From assembly GCA_040381215.1 (NCBI GenBank), contig JBEIHO010000027.1, positions 1 through 35,822 on the forward strand: 35,822 nt of DNA. Direction: 5' to 3'. Under the pieces are notes generated by a model. The model was not told the origin of the DNA. It saw only the letters and a program-made list of their open reading frames with translations, and did no database searches. This stretch comes from SZUA-430 sp040381215 (GTDB lineage Bacteria > Pseudomonadota > Alphaproteobacteria > Micropepsales > Micropepsaceae). Of this stretch, positions 22,865 to 31,780 are shown piece by piece. How positions within the stretch are numbered: position 1 is the stretch's first letter; each line of letters opens with the position of its first letter. Made by a program: the position numbers and the translations under genes.

Positions 22865-25800
22865 ATGAAGATCCGCAAGTGGCTTCGCAGGTGCGGATGG
22901 ATTGCAGCAGGCATCGTCGGCCTTCTGGGACTTGCCTGGGCACTCCTGCAAACGCCAATCGCACGAAGCCTGTTGGCGGCATCGATCGCCGAGGCGGTCT
23001 CGACCAGCACGAGCAAGGTGGAATTCGATGGCCTGGATGGCTGGCTGCCCGGCGCACCACGTGTGCGACGCATCACCATTGCAGACCAAAAAGGCATCTG
23101 GATGGTGCTCGACGGGGTAGCCATGGATTGGCACCCCGTTCGGCTGCTCTGGGGGGAAGTGCAAGTCGACAAGCTGTCGGTGAAGCAGGCGCGATGGATA
23201 CGTAAGCCTGTGACGGCAGGCGCGAGCGGAGAGGGGCCCTCCCTCGCCATTCCATCGATCGCCTTATCCCGCTTTCAGGTCTCCGAGATCATCGTTGAGC
23301 CCCTCGTCGCTGGAGTTGGTGCAAATCTTCAGATCGACGGTACCGTTGACACGCGGGATGCCGCGGCTCGCGCCGTTCTGGATTTCGATTTGCGTCAGAC
23401 CGACGGTCAGGCACGCCTCGTCGGCAACATTGACTGGAACCCATCCGCAAATGCGCTCAACGTGTCCATCCGCGGAGCAGATGCACCGGGCGGTATCTTC
23501 ACCCGCCTCGCGGGTGCCCCCACCGATGCCGCTCTGTCATTGGCGCTAACATCATCGGGACCGCTGGACAACTGGAGTGCCAACCTTGAGGGGAACCTCG
23601 GAACCAGCGTGATCTCCTCCGGCAGCGCCAGGATCAGGAAAGAGGGGCGCTGGCATCGCATGGAAGCTAAGCTGAAGGCGCGTATGCAGGACATGGGGCC
23701 TGATAGGTTGCAGCAATGGCTTTCTGGCGAGTGGCGTCTTGATCTCGATGCCGCGCGAAGCGATGGGGGAGCCATTCGTCTCGACAATCTGCAACTTGTT
23801 TCACCGGGAGCTCGTCTGGAAGCGAAAACAAAAGACGATAGGCCCAATGCGCCGCTGCACATCAGTGCGACTGTCGAGGAAGCATCCCGGGGGCCCCTCA
23901 AGATCGACATGCGTGCCACACCCACGCAAGACTGGTCTGAGGTCGATGGGACGGTTCAATTTGAAGGAGCCGCAAGCGCCCCCGCTGCCACTGTCAGCTT
24001 CAAGGGCGCGCTAACCCCGGAGACCGTGCAATCAACCCTGCTGCTTCAACCGATCGACCTGCAAAGCCTGAAGCTGGGCAGCGGGAAGGCGACAGCCTCG
24101 GCGCGCCTCGAATACTTTCGACCAACCGGCGCGGTGGTGCTGGAGGGAGAGGGGGCCCTCGAAGGCCTTGCGCTGCCGGATCCGCTGGCCAACAACCTCG
24201 TTGGTAGCCGCGCCGACATATCCTTCGAGTTGCGCCGTGACGGGGCAGGCAAGATTGAGCCCGCAAACATCGCCTTCGCAGCCTCTCGCCTTCGCTTGAG
24301 TGCAAGCGCCAAAAGCTTGCCAGCAGGACTAGCTTTTTCGGTCAAGGGTAACGCAGGCGACAAACCTGTTGCGGCTGGCGCGACCATCGCCGACAGCGCG
24401 GATGGAACAACGAGCATCCGGAATGCGAGCCTCTCGCTGGGCAGTGTCAGGCTCTCAGGCGACATGATTTACACCCCGTCAGGCCTAAAGGGATTGCTGG
24501 GCCTTGAGGCCGCAAACCTGTCCGACATCTCGAGCTTCATCGATGCAGAACTTGATGGGCCTGCTTCGGGAACGATTGAACTGCTCTCAAGGTCGGGTCG
24601 CCAGGCCGCACGTGTTGAACTTGTCACTCCGCGGGTACGCATCGACACATTCCGCTTTGATGAACTGCAGGTCAGGGGTTTTCTCAACGACCTGATGGGA
24701 ACCTTCAATCTTGACCTGCAGGCCAAATGCCGGAAGGTCGATGCCGATGGTTTCGTTGCCGATGGCCTGTCAGCAACAGCAAAGGGACCGCTGGCAGACA
24801 TCGTCTTTGTTGCTGATGCTGGACACGAGGGGGGACAGCTGAGCGCACAGGGCCGTCTGAAGATCGACCGATCACCAATCAGGATTTCTCTGGCCACGCT
24901 GTCATTAGGTCGCGACGGTCGCGAAATGCGCCTGGCAGCACCCACGACCACCACAATCGCAGGCGGGCGTGTTGATCTGCAGTCAGTCCGTCTTGTTGCA
25001 GGCGCCGGCACGATACGCCTTGACGGCTGGGTTGGACGCGAGATGGCACTGAACGTTGAGCCGCAAGCCTTGCCGGTATGGGCCGTCGGCCTCTTTACAG
25101 GACCTGTGCCGTTTGCGGGCAACCTTTCCGGACGCATCTCGTTGCGAGGCAGGGCGCGTGACCGCATTTCGGATTTCGACCTCACGCTGAATGCCATTTC
25201 TGCCAACAACGCGAGCGGCATATCCATGCGTGAGGTGTCGCTGACAGCCCGAGGTTCCACCGAGCGCAGCGGCATCGACGTCAAGTCTGTTCTCGCCGGA
25301 CCGCGTGGCGCGCGGCTGAACGCTGCGGGCAGGCTGCCTTTTACGGATAGTGGGACACTTGCGCTCGATATCGACGGTCAGATCGATCTCGCGATGGCGA
25401 ATGCATGGCTGGGAGCCTCTGGTGAAAGGGCAGGAGGACGTCTGACCCTGGCGGCGAAGGCCTCGGGTCAATTGGCTTCACCGAGACTTGCGGGGACTGG
25501 CCAGCTAGTCGATGGTTTCTTTCGGAGCGCCGCGATCGGTCTGGAAATCCGTGGAATAGAGGCAAAGCTTGAGGGATCCGAGAAGAGGGTGCGGCTCTCG
25601 ACGCTGTCGGGCACAACACCCGCCGGTGGTGGCGTGTCTGCGGAGGGCAACGTCTTGCTCGACTACGCCGCGGGCTTCCCGGTGGACCTGAGGGTGCAGG
25701 CCCGCTCAGCCAGGCTGGTTTCAACGTCCTTGACCACCATGACGGCCGACATGGACGCGCGTATGAACGGCGCCCTCCTGCAAAGCCCCCTCATCAGTGG

Positions 25801-26635
25801 AACTGTCGATATCCGTCGCTGGGACATTCGCATCCCTGAGCGCCTTGCAAGGTCTCTGCGGCCCATCAAGGTCACCCATCGCAATGTGCCTCCCGGCCTC
25901 GTAACCGACGATGATCTGACGGAACCGGAATGGGGCAGCGCCTTGCCCTTTCGCCTTGACGTTGCCGTGCGCGCGCCGCGTGAAGTCTTCGTCCGTGGTC
26001 AGGGGGTGGACGCCGAGTTCGGTGGTGCAGCCAATCTGGGAGGCACCGTCGATGCGCCGGTCGTTCGCGGCGCATTTGACCTGCGGCGGGGCGCGGTCAC
26101 CTTGCTGAGCCAACGCATCATCTTGTCTCGCGGCGATATTCAGTTTGTTGGCGATACTCAGCCCATGCTTGACATCGCAGGCAGCGTCTCGAAGAACGGC
26201 GTGGCGGCAACAGTAAGTGTTAAGGGCCGCGCCGGTGATCCGCAGATCGTCCTGTCTTCGGCGCCCTCGCTGCCACAGGACGAGATCCTTTCCCGCCTGC
26301 TATTCTCAAAGCGCACGACACAATTGTCACCTTTTGAAGCTGCGCAGTTGGCACAGCTCATCGGCCGCTGGAGCGGGCTCGACACCGGTCCCGACATCCT
26401 CGAGAGGCTGCGTACAGCCATCGGGCTTGATGCCCTCACCGCCACCACCGATGAAGCCGGCACAACCTCCGTTTCAGCCGGAAGCTACGTTGGTCGGGGC
26501 GTCTACATCGGTGCCAGCGAGGCCGCGGGTGGAAGCGCAACTGTGGACGTGGACATAACCGAAAACATCAAGCTGCGCGGCGAGGCTGGTACGGCAGGTA
26601 CGAAGGTGGGTGTTGCTGCCGAGTGGGAGTACTAA
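22865..26635 (+). CDS. tamB: TamB-like periplasm-spanning translocation/assembly protein
   Basis: A 1256-residue protein. A single N-terminal membrane anchor (about 11-29: GWIAAGIVGLLGLAWALL) is followed by an AsmA-like start, then more than a thousand residues of repeating beta-strand sequence expected to form a long hydrophobic groove. The C-terminal TamB (DUF490) domain is seen from about 1090 (RGDIQFVGDTQPMLDIAG, then PSLPQDEILSRLLFSK) to the last residues (GVAAEWEY). The length matches the family (about 1250-1500). It spans the periplasm and docks on TamA. The start lies 3 bp after the tamA stop with no separate strong ribosome site, so expression is coupled. Its TAA shares bases with the stop of the convergent acyl-CoA synthetase. 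Confidence 0.95.
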   Translation: MKIRKWLRRCGWIAAGIVGLLGLAWALLQTPIARSLLAASIAEAVSTSTSKVEFDGLDGWLPGAPRVRRITIADQKGIWMVLDGVAMDWHPVRLLWGEVQVDKLSVKQARWIRKPVTAGASGEGPSLAIPSIALSRFQVSEIIVEPLVAGVGANLQIDGTVDTRDAAARAVLDFDLRQTDGQARLVGNIDWNPSANALNVSIRGADAPGGIFTRLAGAPTDAALSLALTSSGPLDNWSANLEGNLGTSVISSGSARIRKEGRWHRMEAKLKARMQDMGPDRLQQWLSGEWRLDLDAARSDGGAIRLDNLQLVSPGARLEAKTKDDRPNAPLHISATVEEASRGPLKIDMRATPTQDWSEVDGTVQFEGAASAPAATVSFKGALTPETVQSTLLLQPIDLQSLKLGSGKATASARLEYFRPTGAVVLEGEGALEGLALPDPLANNLVGSRADISFELRRDGAGKIEPANIAFAASRLRLSASAKSLPAGLAFSVKGNAGDKPVAAGATIADSADGTTSIRNASLSLGSVRLSGDMIYTPSGLKGLLGLEAANLSDISSFIDAELDGPASGTIELLSRSGRQAARVELVTPRVRIDTFRFDELQVRGFLNDLMGTFNLDLQAKCRKVDADGFVADGLSATAKGPLADIVFVADAGHEGGQLSAQGRLKIDRSPIRISLATLSLGRDGREMRLAAPTTTTIAGGRVDLQSVRLVAGAGTIRLDGWVGREMALNVEPQALPVWAVGLFTGPVPFAGNLSGRISLRGRARDRISDFDLTLNAISANNASGISMREVSLTARGSTERSGIDVKSVLAGPRGARLNAAGRLPFTDSGTLALDIDGQIDLAMANAWLGASGERAGGRLTLAAKASGQLASPRLAGTGQLVDGFFRSAAIGLEIRGIEAKLEGSEKRVRLSTLSGTTPAGGGVSAEGNVLLDYAAGFPVDLRVQARSARLVSTSLTTMTADMDARMNGALLQSPLISGTVDIRRWDIRIPERLARSLRPIKVTHRNVPPGLVTDDDLTEPEWGSALPFRLDVAVRAPREVFVRGQGVDAEFGGAANLGGTVDAPVVRGAFDLRRGAVTLLSQRIILSRGDIQFVGDTQPMLDIAGSVSKNGVAATVSVKGRAGDPQIVLSSAPSLPQDEILSRLLFSKRTTQLSPFEAAQLAQLIGRWSGLDTGPDILERLRTAIGLDALTATTDEAGTTSVSAGSYVGRGVYIGASEAAGGSATVDVDITENIKLRGEAGTAGTKVGVAAEWEY

Positions 26636-28161
26636 CCCACCAACCTCTTGCGCAGTTCGAACTTCAGCACCTTGCCCGCAGGATTGCGTGGCATGGCGTC
26701 GATGACCTCGAGCCGGGAGGGTAGCTTGTACCGGGCGAGACGCTCTGTGCCCCACGCGCGCATCTCCTCGAGGGTCAGGGCGTGCCCTGGCTTGAGCACT
26801 GCGACAGCCACAACAGCCTCACCCCATTTGGGGTCAGGCTGACCGATGATCGCCACCTCGGAGATGGCCGGATGGGCATAGAACACGGCCTCTACCTCTG
26901 CGGGATAGACATTCTCGCCCCCGGTGATCACCATGTCCTTCACACGATCGCAGATGTAGAGAAATCCGTCGGCATCGAAGTAGCCGACATCGCCTGTATG
27001 GAACCATCCCGATGCATCGATGGCTGCGGCTGTCGCCTCTGGCTTGTTCCAGTAGCCCTTCATCACATTGGGTCCACGGACAACGACCTCGCCGCGTGCA
27101 TCGGCCTGTTTGACGAAATGCCCGTTCGCGTCCATGAGTTCGACTTCGACGAAGAACCCGGCCCGGCCGGCGGAGCCCAGCTTCGCTTCGCTCCACTCGC
27201 TGGTCAGGAACGTGACCATCGGCGCCGTCTCGGTTAGCCCGTAGCCCTGGTTGATGGGCAAGCCACGCGCGGCATAGAGCTTGAGGAGCGGTTCCGGCAC
27301 AGGCGCACCGCCGCAGACAATGGCTTTGAGGCTGGACAGGTCGCTGGTTGCAAAAGCCGCGCTTTGGCTGACAGCCAGCAGCATGGCGGGCACTGCAAAG
27401 GCACTCGTCACCTTGTACTTCACGACATCCTCGATCCAGCGGGCAGGATCGAAGCCTCGGTGAAGAACAACCTCGGCCCCCTTCATGAACGCAGTGAGCG
27501 TCGTGACGTTCAGGCCACCGATGTGAAAGAGGGGCGCAACGACCAGCGTAACGTCACTTTCGTATGTATCGATGGTTAGCAGGCTCATGCTGTTATTCCA
27601 CCACAGGTTCCCGTGCGTAAGCATCGCGCCCTTGGGGCGTCCCGTGGTCCCGGAGGTGTACATGATGATTGCGATATCATCCGCGCCAACCGGGTCGGCC
27701 CCGGCCAGAGGCTTATGGCCCTCTGCGAAAACCGGGAGACAGGGCCAGCCTGGCGCATCGATGTCCGCCGAGAGATAGCGCTTGCAGGGCAGCTTCACGC
27801 GAATGCCATCGATGACGCCACGATGGGGGCTATCCGCGACAATCGTGTGCACCCCAGCGTCATTGATGATGTAGTCCAGTTCCGGCCCCGTCAGGCGGAA
27901 GTTCAGCGGCACAAAGATCGCGCCAATCCGAGCCGTGGCGAACATGGTCTCGAAGAAGGCGGGCTGGTTCAGCCCAATGAACGCGACGCGGTCTCCCCGG
28001 CACACCCCTCCGGCCCTGAAAGCCGCCGCCAGCCGGTCCACCCTCTCCAGCAGTTCCCCATAAGTCCAGGTCTGCCCCTCAAACGTCAGCGCCCGCCGAT
28101 TAGGCGTCCGCCTGCTACGTTGCAGTAGCCAGTTGCCAAGGCTGATGTCGGGGGTGGTCAT
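26632..28161 (-). CDS. AMP-forming acyl-CoA synthetase (fatty-acid--CoA ligase family)
   Basis: A 509-residue member of the ANL adenylating superfamily. It activates a carboxylic acid as acyl-AMP and transfers it to CoA. Visible motifs are IIMYTSGTTGRPKGAML (165-181, phosphate loop), YGLTETAPMV (aromatic/acid switch), DGFLYICDRVKDMVITGGEN (hinge and A8) and the catalytic Lys in NPAGKVLKFELRKR near the C-terminus. No signal peptide or membrane segment is seen. The length fits medium/long-chain or aromatic acid ligases; the substrate is not determinable. It is a single gene convergent with tamB, with overlapping stops in CTAA (26632-26635). The start is the only one giving the usual N-terminus, though the ribosome site is weak. 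Confidence 0.92.
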   Translation of the reverse strand: MTTPDISLGNWLLQRSRRTPNRRALTFEGQTWTYGELLERVDRLAAAFRAGGVCRGDRVAFIGLNQPAFFETMFATARIGAIFVPLNFRLTGPELDYIINDAGVHTIVADSPHRGVIDGIRVKLPCKRYLSADIDAPGWPCLPVFAEGHKPLAGADPVGADDIAIIMYTSGTTGRPKGAMLTHGNLWWNNSMSLLTIDTYESDVTLVVAPLFHIGGLNVTTLTAFMKGAEVVLHRGFDPARWIEDVVKYKVTSAFAVPAMLLAVSQSAAFATSDLSSLKAIVCGGAPVPEPLLKLYAARGLPINQGYGLTETAPMVTFLTSEWSEAKLGSAGRAGFFVEVELMDANGHFVKQADARGEVVVRGPNVMKGYWNKPEATAAAIDASGWFHTGDVGYFDADGFLYICDRVKDMVITGGENVYPAEVEAVFYAHPAISEVAIIGQPDPKWGEAVVAVAVLKPGHALTLEEMRAWGTERLARYKLPSRLEVIDAMPRNPAGKVLKFELRKRLVG

Positions 28162-28347
28162 GGGGCAATACTTTCCATTTTAAGGGCGGATTGTACCCGA
28201 CGACGCTTGAAACGCCAATTAGTACATCCTCGGCGCCTCCCAGCCGACAAGGACATCGTTCGAGGTTTGCCGAAGCAAATCAGGTGAGCTATCTACAGTC
28301 CCGATATCCGGATACCAGAACAGAATGAACAGGATGAATGTTGCGCG

Positions 28348-29409
28348 ATGATGTACCAGCCAAGCGTACTGTTGACCGGAGGTGCGGGTTTCATTGGATC
28401 AGAGGTTGTTCGCAAGCTGGTCAGAGAGCGCATGGCCCGTGTTTGTGTGATCGACAAGCTGACCTACGCGGGCAATCTTTCGTCACTCAGCTCTGTAGCA
28501 AAAAGTGACCTTTTTACCTTCATTCAAGCAGACATCTGCGACAGCCAGGCAATGCGTAGAGCGTTTGAACAGGTGCAGCCTGACATCGTGATGCACCTGG
28601 CCGCCGAAAGCCACGTTGATCGCTCCATTGACGCCCCCGGAGCGTTCATCGAAACAAATGTCTTCGGGACATACCGTTTGTTGGAGGCTGCGCGCACCTA
28701 CCATTCCTCCCTCTCGGGTGACAGGCGCGCGCGATTTCGATTTCATCACGTGTCGACCGACGAGGTGTTCGGCGCCTTGGGCCCAGAGGGCCTGTTTACG
28801 GAGAGTACCCCCTATTCACCTCACTCACCCTACTCTGCATCGAAGGCGGGCTCCGACCACCTGGTGCGCGCCTGGGGTGACACGTACGGGCTCCCCGTGA
28901 TCGTTTCAAATTGTTCGAACAACTACGGCCCCTATCAATTTCCGGAGAAGCTGATCCCTTTGATGATCCTCAACGCGCTTGAGGGGAAGCCGTTACCCGT
29001 TTATGGCAAAGGTGATAACGTCCGCGATTGGATCCACGTGGAGGACCACGCTGATGGGCTGATCGCGGTGGCAACGAGAGGGGTGCCCGGGGAGACCTAC
29101 CTCTTGGGCGGGCAGGCTGAGCGGACAAACATCGAAGTTGTACATGCCATTTGCTCGATCATGGATCGACTTTCGCCGTCCAACGCTCCTCACGCCCGCC
29201 TGATTTCGCATGTCGCGGACAGGCCAGGGCATGACTTTCGTTATGCTATCGATTGCAGCCGTATTGCGAAGATGCTGGGTTGGCGTCCCCGAGAGACATT
29301 TGAAACCGGTCTCGAGAAGACCGTGCGATGGTATCTTGATAATGCAGACTGGTGGCAGGCCATCCGAGCGGGCACCTATCGAGGTCACCGTCTGGGTTTG
29401 GTGCCATGA
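28348..29409 (+). CDS. rmlB: dTDP-glucose 4,6-dehydratase
   Basis: A 353-residue short-chain-dehydrogenase-like enzyme and second step of dTDP-L-rhamnose synthesis, converting dTDP-glucose to the 4-keto-6-deoxy sugar with bound NAD+. Motifs are VLLTGGAGFIGSEVV (7-21, nucleotide loop), HLAAESHVDRSIDAP, HHVSTDEVFGALG (Thr-Asp-Glu catalytic residues) and YSASKAGSDHL (Y162, K166). NYGPYQFPEKLIPL and VRDWIHVEDHA are also typical. Two adjacent ATG codons (28348, 28351) could serve. The 186-bp gap upstream should carry the operon promoter. The gene opens the rmlBDAC operon and overlaps rmlD by 4 bp. One line (28501-28560) is only 45% G+C, below most of the window. Confidence 0.97.
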   Translation: MMYQPSVLLTGGAGFIGSEVVRKLVRERMARVCVIDKLTYAGNLSSLSSVAKSDLFTFIQADICDSQAMRRAFEQVQPDIVMHLAAESHVDRSIDAPGAFIETNVFGTYRLLEAARTYHSSLSGDRRARFRFHHVSTDEVFGALGPEGLFTESTPYSPHSPYSASKAGSDHLVRAWGDTYGLPVIVSNCSNNYGPYQFPEKLIPLMILNALEGKPLPVYGKGDNVRDWIHVEDHADGLIAVATRGVPGETYLLGGQAERTNIEVVHAICSIMDRLSPSNAPHARLISHVADRPGHDFRYAIDCSRIAKMLGWRPRETFETGLEKTVRWYLDNADWWQAIRAGTYRGHRLGLVP

Positions 29410-30257
29410 GGCCTGTGCCGGAAATCATCGTCTTCGGAGCTGGTGGTCAGTTGGGGCACGCGCTTGAACGTGCTGCGCAAACAATGAACGTAACCTGTTC
29501 GAGTTTCGACAAGGCTAGTGTCGACATTACCGAGCCGGGCATGATCAGAGATGCGCTGTCCCGTACGAATGGAGGGTTGGTCGTTAATGCAGCAGCCTAT
29601 ACCGCTGTAGATCGAGCAGAAACTGAGGAAGATCGCGCAGTAGCAATCAATTGCGATGGCGCCCGGAACGTTGCCGAGGCATGCGAGCAGTTGGGCCTGC
29701 CGCTGGTCCACGTATCCACGGATTATGTATTCGACGGCCAGAAGACATCGGCATATTTCGAAACAGACGCCGTTTCGCCCATCAATGCCTACGGTCGCTC
29801 AAAGGAGGCGGGCGAGCGCGCCATTCGCGATGCGTGCGCGCATGCAATGATTTTCCGCACGTCATGGGTTTATGGTCTGGAAGGCGCAAATTTTGTAAAG
29901 ACGATGTTGCGTCTCGCGACGCAGCGGGATTCATTACGGGTGGTCAGCGACCAGATCGGCTGCCCCACATTCGCCGATGATCTCGCAGTCGCCATCATCG
30001 CTGCGGCAGCACGCTTCGAACCTGGAACCTATCATGTAACCGGCTACGGGGAGACAAGCTGGTTCGGTTTCGCCCAAGAGATTTTCAAGGGGCGTTCATC
30101 GCCCTCGGTGCAGCCAATCCCGACTGCCGACTATCCAACCCCTGCGCGAAGGCCGTTGAATTCAGTCCTCGATGGAACAAAGGCTCGCACCACCCTGGGT
30201 ATCACCTTGCCCCATTGGTCTGACGGATTGAGACGCATGATGGAGGGTTTGAAATGA
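29406..30257 (+). CDS. rmlD: dTDP-4-dehydrorhamnose reductase
   Basis: A 283-residue enzyme catalysing the last step, NAD(P)H reduction to dTDP-L-rhamnose. The ATG at 29406 overlaps the rmlB stop (ATGA); the frame is open upstream to 29352, but that part merely re-reads rmlB. Motifs are IIVFGAGGQLGHAL (7-20), VVNAAAYTAVDRAE, VSTDYVFDGQ, YGRSKEAGE (Tyr/Lys pair) and FRTSWVYG. The C-terminal PARRPLNSVLDGTKA is characteristic. Length is normal. It overlaps rmlA by 4 bp. Confidence 0.96.
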   Translation: MRPVPEIIVFGAGGQLGHALERAAQTMNVTCSSFDKASVDITEPGMIRDALSRTNGGLVVNAAAYTAVDRAETEEDRAVAINCDGARNVAEACEQLGLPLVHVSTDYVFDGQKTSAYFETDAVSPINAYGRSKEAGERAIRDACAHAMIFRTSWVYGLEGANFVKTMLRLATQRDSLRVVSDQIGCPTFADDLAVAIIAAAARFEPGTYHVTGYGETSWFGFAQEIFKGRSSPSVQPIPTADYPTPARRPLNSVLDGTKARTTLGITLPHWSDGLRRMMEGLK

Positions 30258-31132
30258 AAGGAATTATTCTGGCTGGGGGGCATGGTACGAGGCTCTATCC
30301 GCTGACGCTGTCGGTAAGCAAGCAGTTGCTGCCAGTCTTCGACAAGCCCATGATTTACTATCCCCTTTCAACACTGATGCTCGCAGGTATCCGCGAGATC
30401 CTCATCATTTCCACTCCATCGGACCTGCCAAATTTCAGACGTGTATTGGGGGACGGTTCCGATTTCGGGGTAAGCCTGACCTATGCCGAGCAGCCGAAAC
30501 CCGATGGGTTGGCCCAGGCCTTCGTTATCGGAGAGAAGCACATTGGTCGCGACAGTGCCGCACTGGCTCTCGGTGACAATCTCATTTTCGGTCATGGGCT
30601 GCATGCGACGATGGCACAGGCCGCCGCTATCAAGTCTGGGGGGCTTGCGTTCGGGTATCATGTGCCTGACCCTGAAAGGTACGGGGTCGTAGAATTCGAC
30701 GATCAGGGTGTTGCAAAGTCGATCGTGGAGAAGCCCAAGGTCCCACGCTCCAATTGGGCGGTTATCGGTCTCTATTTCTATGACAATAGCGTTGTTGACG
30801 TAGCTCGAAATCTTGCGCCTTCGCCGAGAGGAGAGCTGGAGATTACCGACGTCAATGCCCATTATTTGCGACAGGGAAACCTGCAGGTCCAGAAATTGGG
30901 CCGTGGTTTCGCATGGCTTGACGCCGGCACGCACGACAGTCTCATCCAGGCAGGAGAGTTCGTGCGAACGATCCAGCAGCGCACCGGTCTTCACATAGCT
31001 TGCCTGGAAGAAATTGCATTGGACCAGGGGTGGATCAATGCGGGGAAGGTGGCCGAGAGAGCCGCTGCTCTTAAGAATTCAGATTATGGCGCCTACTTGC
31101 GTCGGGTTCTTGCAGAAAGAGGTGCGGCGTGA
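30254..31132 (+). CDS. rmlA: Glucose-1-phosphate thymidylyltransferase
   Basis: A 292-residue nucleotidyltransferase that makes dTDP-glucose from dTTP and glucose-1-phosphate, the first and feedback-regulated step. The signature is MKGIILAGGHGTRLYPLT (1-18), with His where many homologues have Ser, then SKQLLPVFDKPMIYYPLSTL with the catalytic Lys. Further blocks are LALGDNLIFGHG, YGVVEFD, VEKPKVPRSNWAVIGLYFYD and RGFAWLDAGTHDSLIQAGEF. Length is typical of RmlA. It overlaps both neighbours by 4 bp. Confidence 0.97.
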   Translation: MKGIILAGGHGTRLYPLTLSVSKQLLPVFDKPMIYYPLSTLMLAGIREILIISTPSDLPNFRRVLGDGSDFGVSLTYAEQPKPDGLAQAFVIGEKHIGRDSAALALGDNLIFGHGLHATMAQAAAIKSGGLAFGYHVPDPERYGVVEFDDQGVAKSIVEKPKVPRSNWAVIGLYFYDNSVVDVARNLAPSPRGELEITDVNAHYLRQGNLQVQKLGRGFAWLDAGTHDSLIQAGEFVRTIQQRTGLHIACLEEIALDQGWINAGKVAERAAALKNSDYGAYLRRVLAERGAA

Positions 31133-31680
31133 ACGACCTGGCCATCCCTGACGTCAGGGTCCTGAAGCCTCGCCGTTTTGGGGACGATCGCGGTTGGTTC
31201 GCTGAGACGTGGAGCCGTCGATCCCTCGGTGTGGATTTTTGCCAGGACAATATGTCAATGTCCAACCACGTGGGAACTGTACGTGGGTTACACTTTCAAC
31301 GCCCCCCGCATGCGCAGGCGAAGCTCGTTTCCGTCATGGCGGGGCGTATCCTGGATGTTGCTGTCGATATCCGGACCGGATCGCCAACCTATGGAAAGCA
31401 CGTCGCCGTTGAACTGAGTGCGTCGAACGGTTTGCAATTATTCATACCGCGAGGTTTCGCACACGGGTTTTGCACGCTCGAGCCCGCTACTGTCGTAATG
31501 TACAAGGTAGACGGTTTCTACTCTCCGGAGAGTGATGCGGGTGTATTTTGGGCGGACCCAGACTTGGGAATTGATTGGCCAGTCCGTGGTGATACCGCAG
31601 AGTTGTCCAGCAAGGACCGGGGGCTGCCTCGCTTGAGAGAGGTTTCAAGCCCCTTCATTTTCGGACAAACCACTGCATAG
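31129..31680 (+). CDS. rmlC: dTDP-4-dehydrorhamnose 3,5-epimerase
   Basis: A 183-residue cupin-fold epimerase, third step of the pathway. It starts with GTG at 31129, which overlaps the rmlA stop (GTGA). Catalytic H55 lies in VRGLHFQRPP, H112 in FIPRGFAHGF and the active-site Tyr in DGFYSPESD (131). KPRRFGDDRGWFAETW near the start is also typical. It completes a full set of the four dTDP-L-rhamnose enzymes. No rhamnosyltransferase is adjacent, so the sugar's destination (O-antigen, surface glycan or glycolipid) is not shown. No clear terminator follows. Confidence 0.96.
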   Translation: MNDLAIPDVRVLKPRRFGDDRGWFAETWSRRSLGVDFCQDNMSMSNHVGTVRGLHFQRPPHAQAKLVSVMAGRILDVAVDIRTGSPTYGKHVAVELSASNGLQLFIPRGFAHGFCTLEPATVVMYKVDGFYSPESDAGVFWADPDLGIDWPVRGDTAELSSKDRGLPRLREVSSPFIFGQTTA

Positions 31681-31715
31681 TGGCGAGGCAAGGTTCTGAG
31701 CTCGTCAATGTTCCT

Positions 31716-31744
31716 TTGTAGCTCGATACCCAAGCGGCTATTCT
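31716..31744 (+). promoter_or_regulatory. Candidate sigma-70 promoter of purC
   Basis: TTGTAG (31716-31721) and TATTCT (31739-31744) are spaced by exactly 17 bp, with four of six matches in each box. Transcription would start near 31751. It lies in the only gap between rmlC and purC, which supports separate expression of purC. Confidence 0.55.
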
Positions 31745-31746
31745 AG

Positions 31747-31765
31747 GGGCGTTCCATCAACGCCC
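31747..31765 (+). promoter_or_regulatory. Leader hairpin ahead of purC
   Basis: GGGCGTT (31747-31753), loop CCATC, AACGCCC (31759-31765) forms a perfect 7-bp stem at or just after the predicted transcription start. No T-run follows, so it is not a standard terminator. It may stabilise the mRNA or bind a regulator. Confidence 0.4.
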
Positions 31766-31780
31766 ACGAATGTGCCGGAA

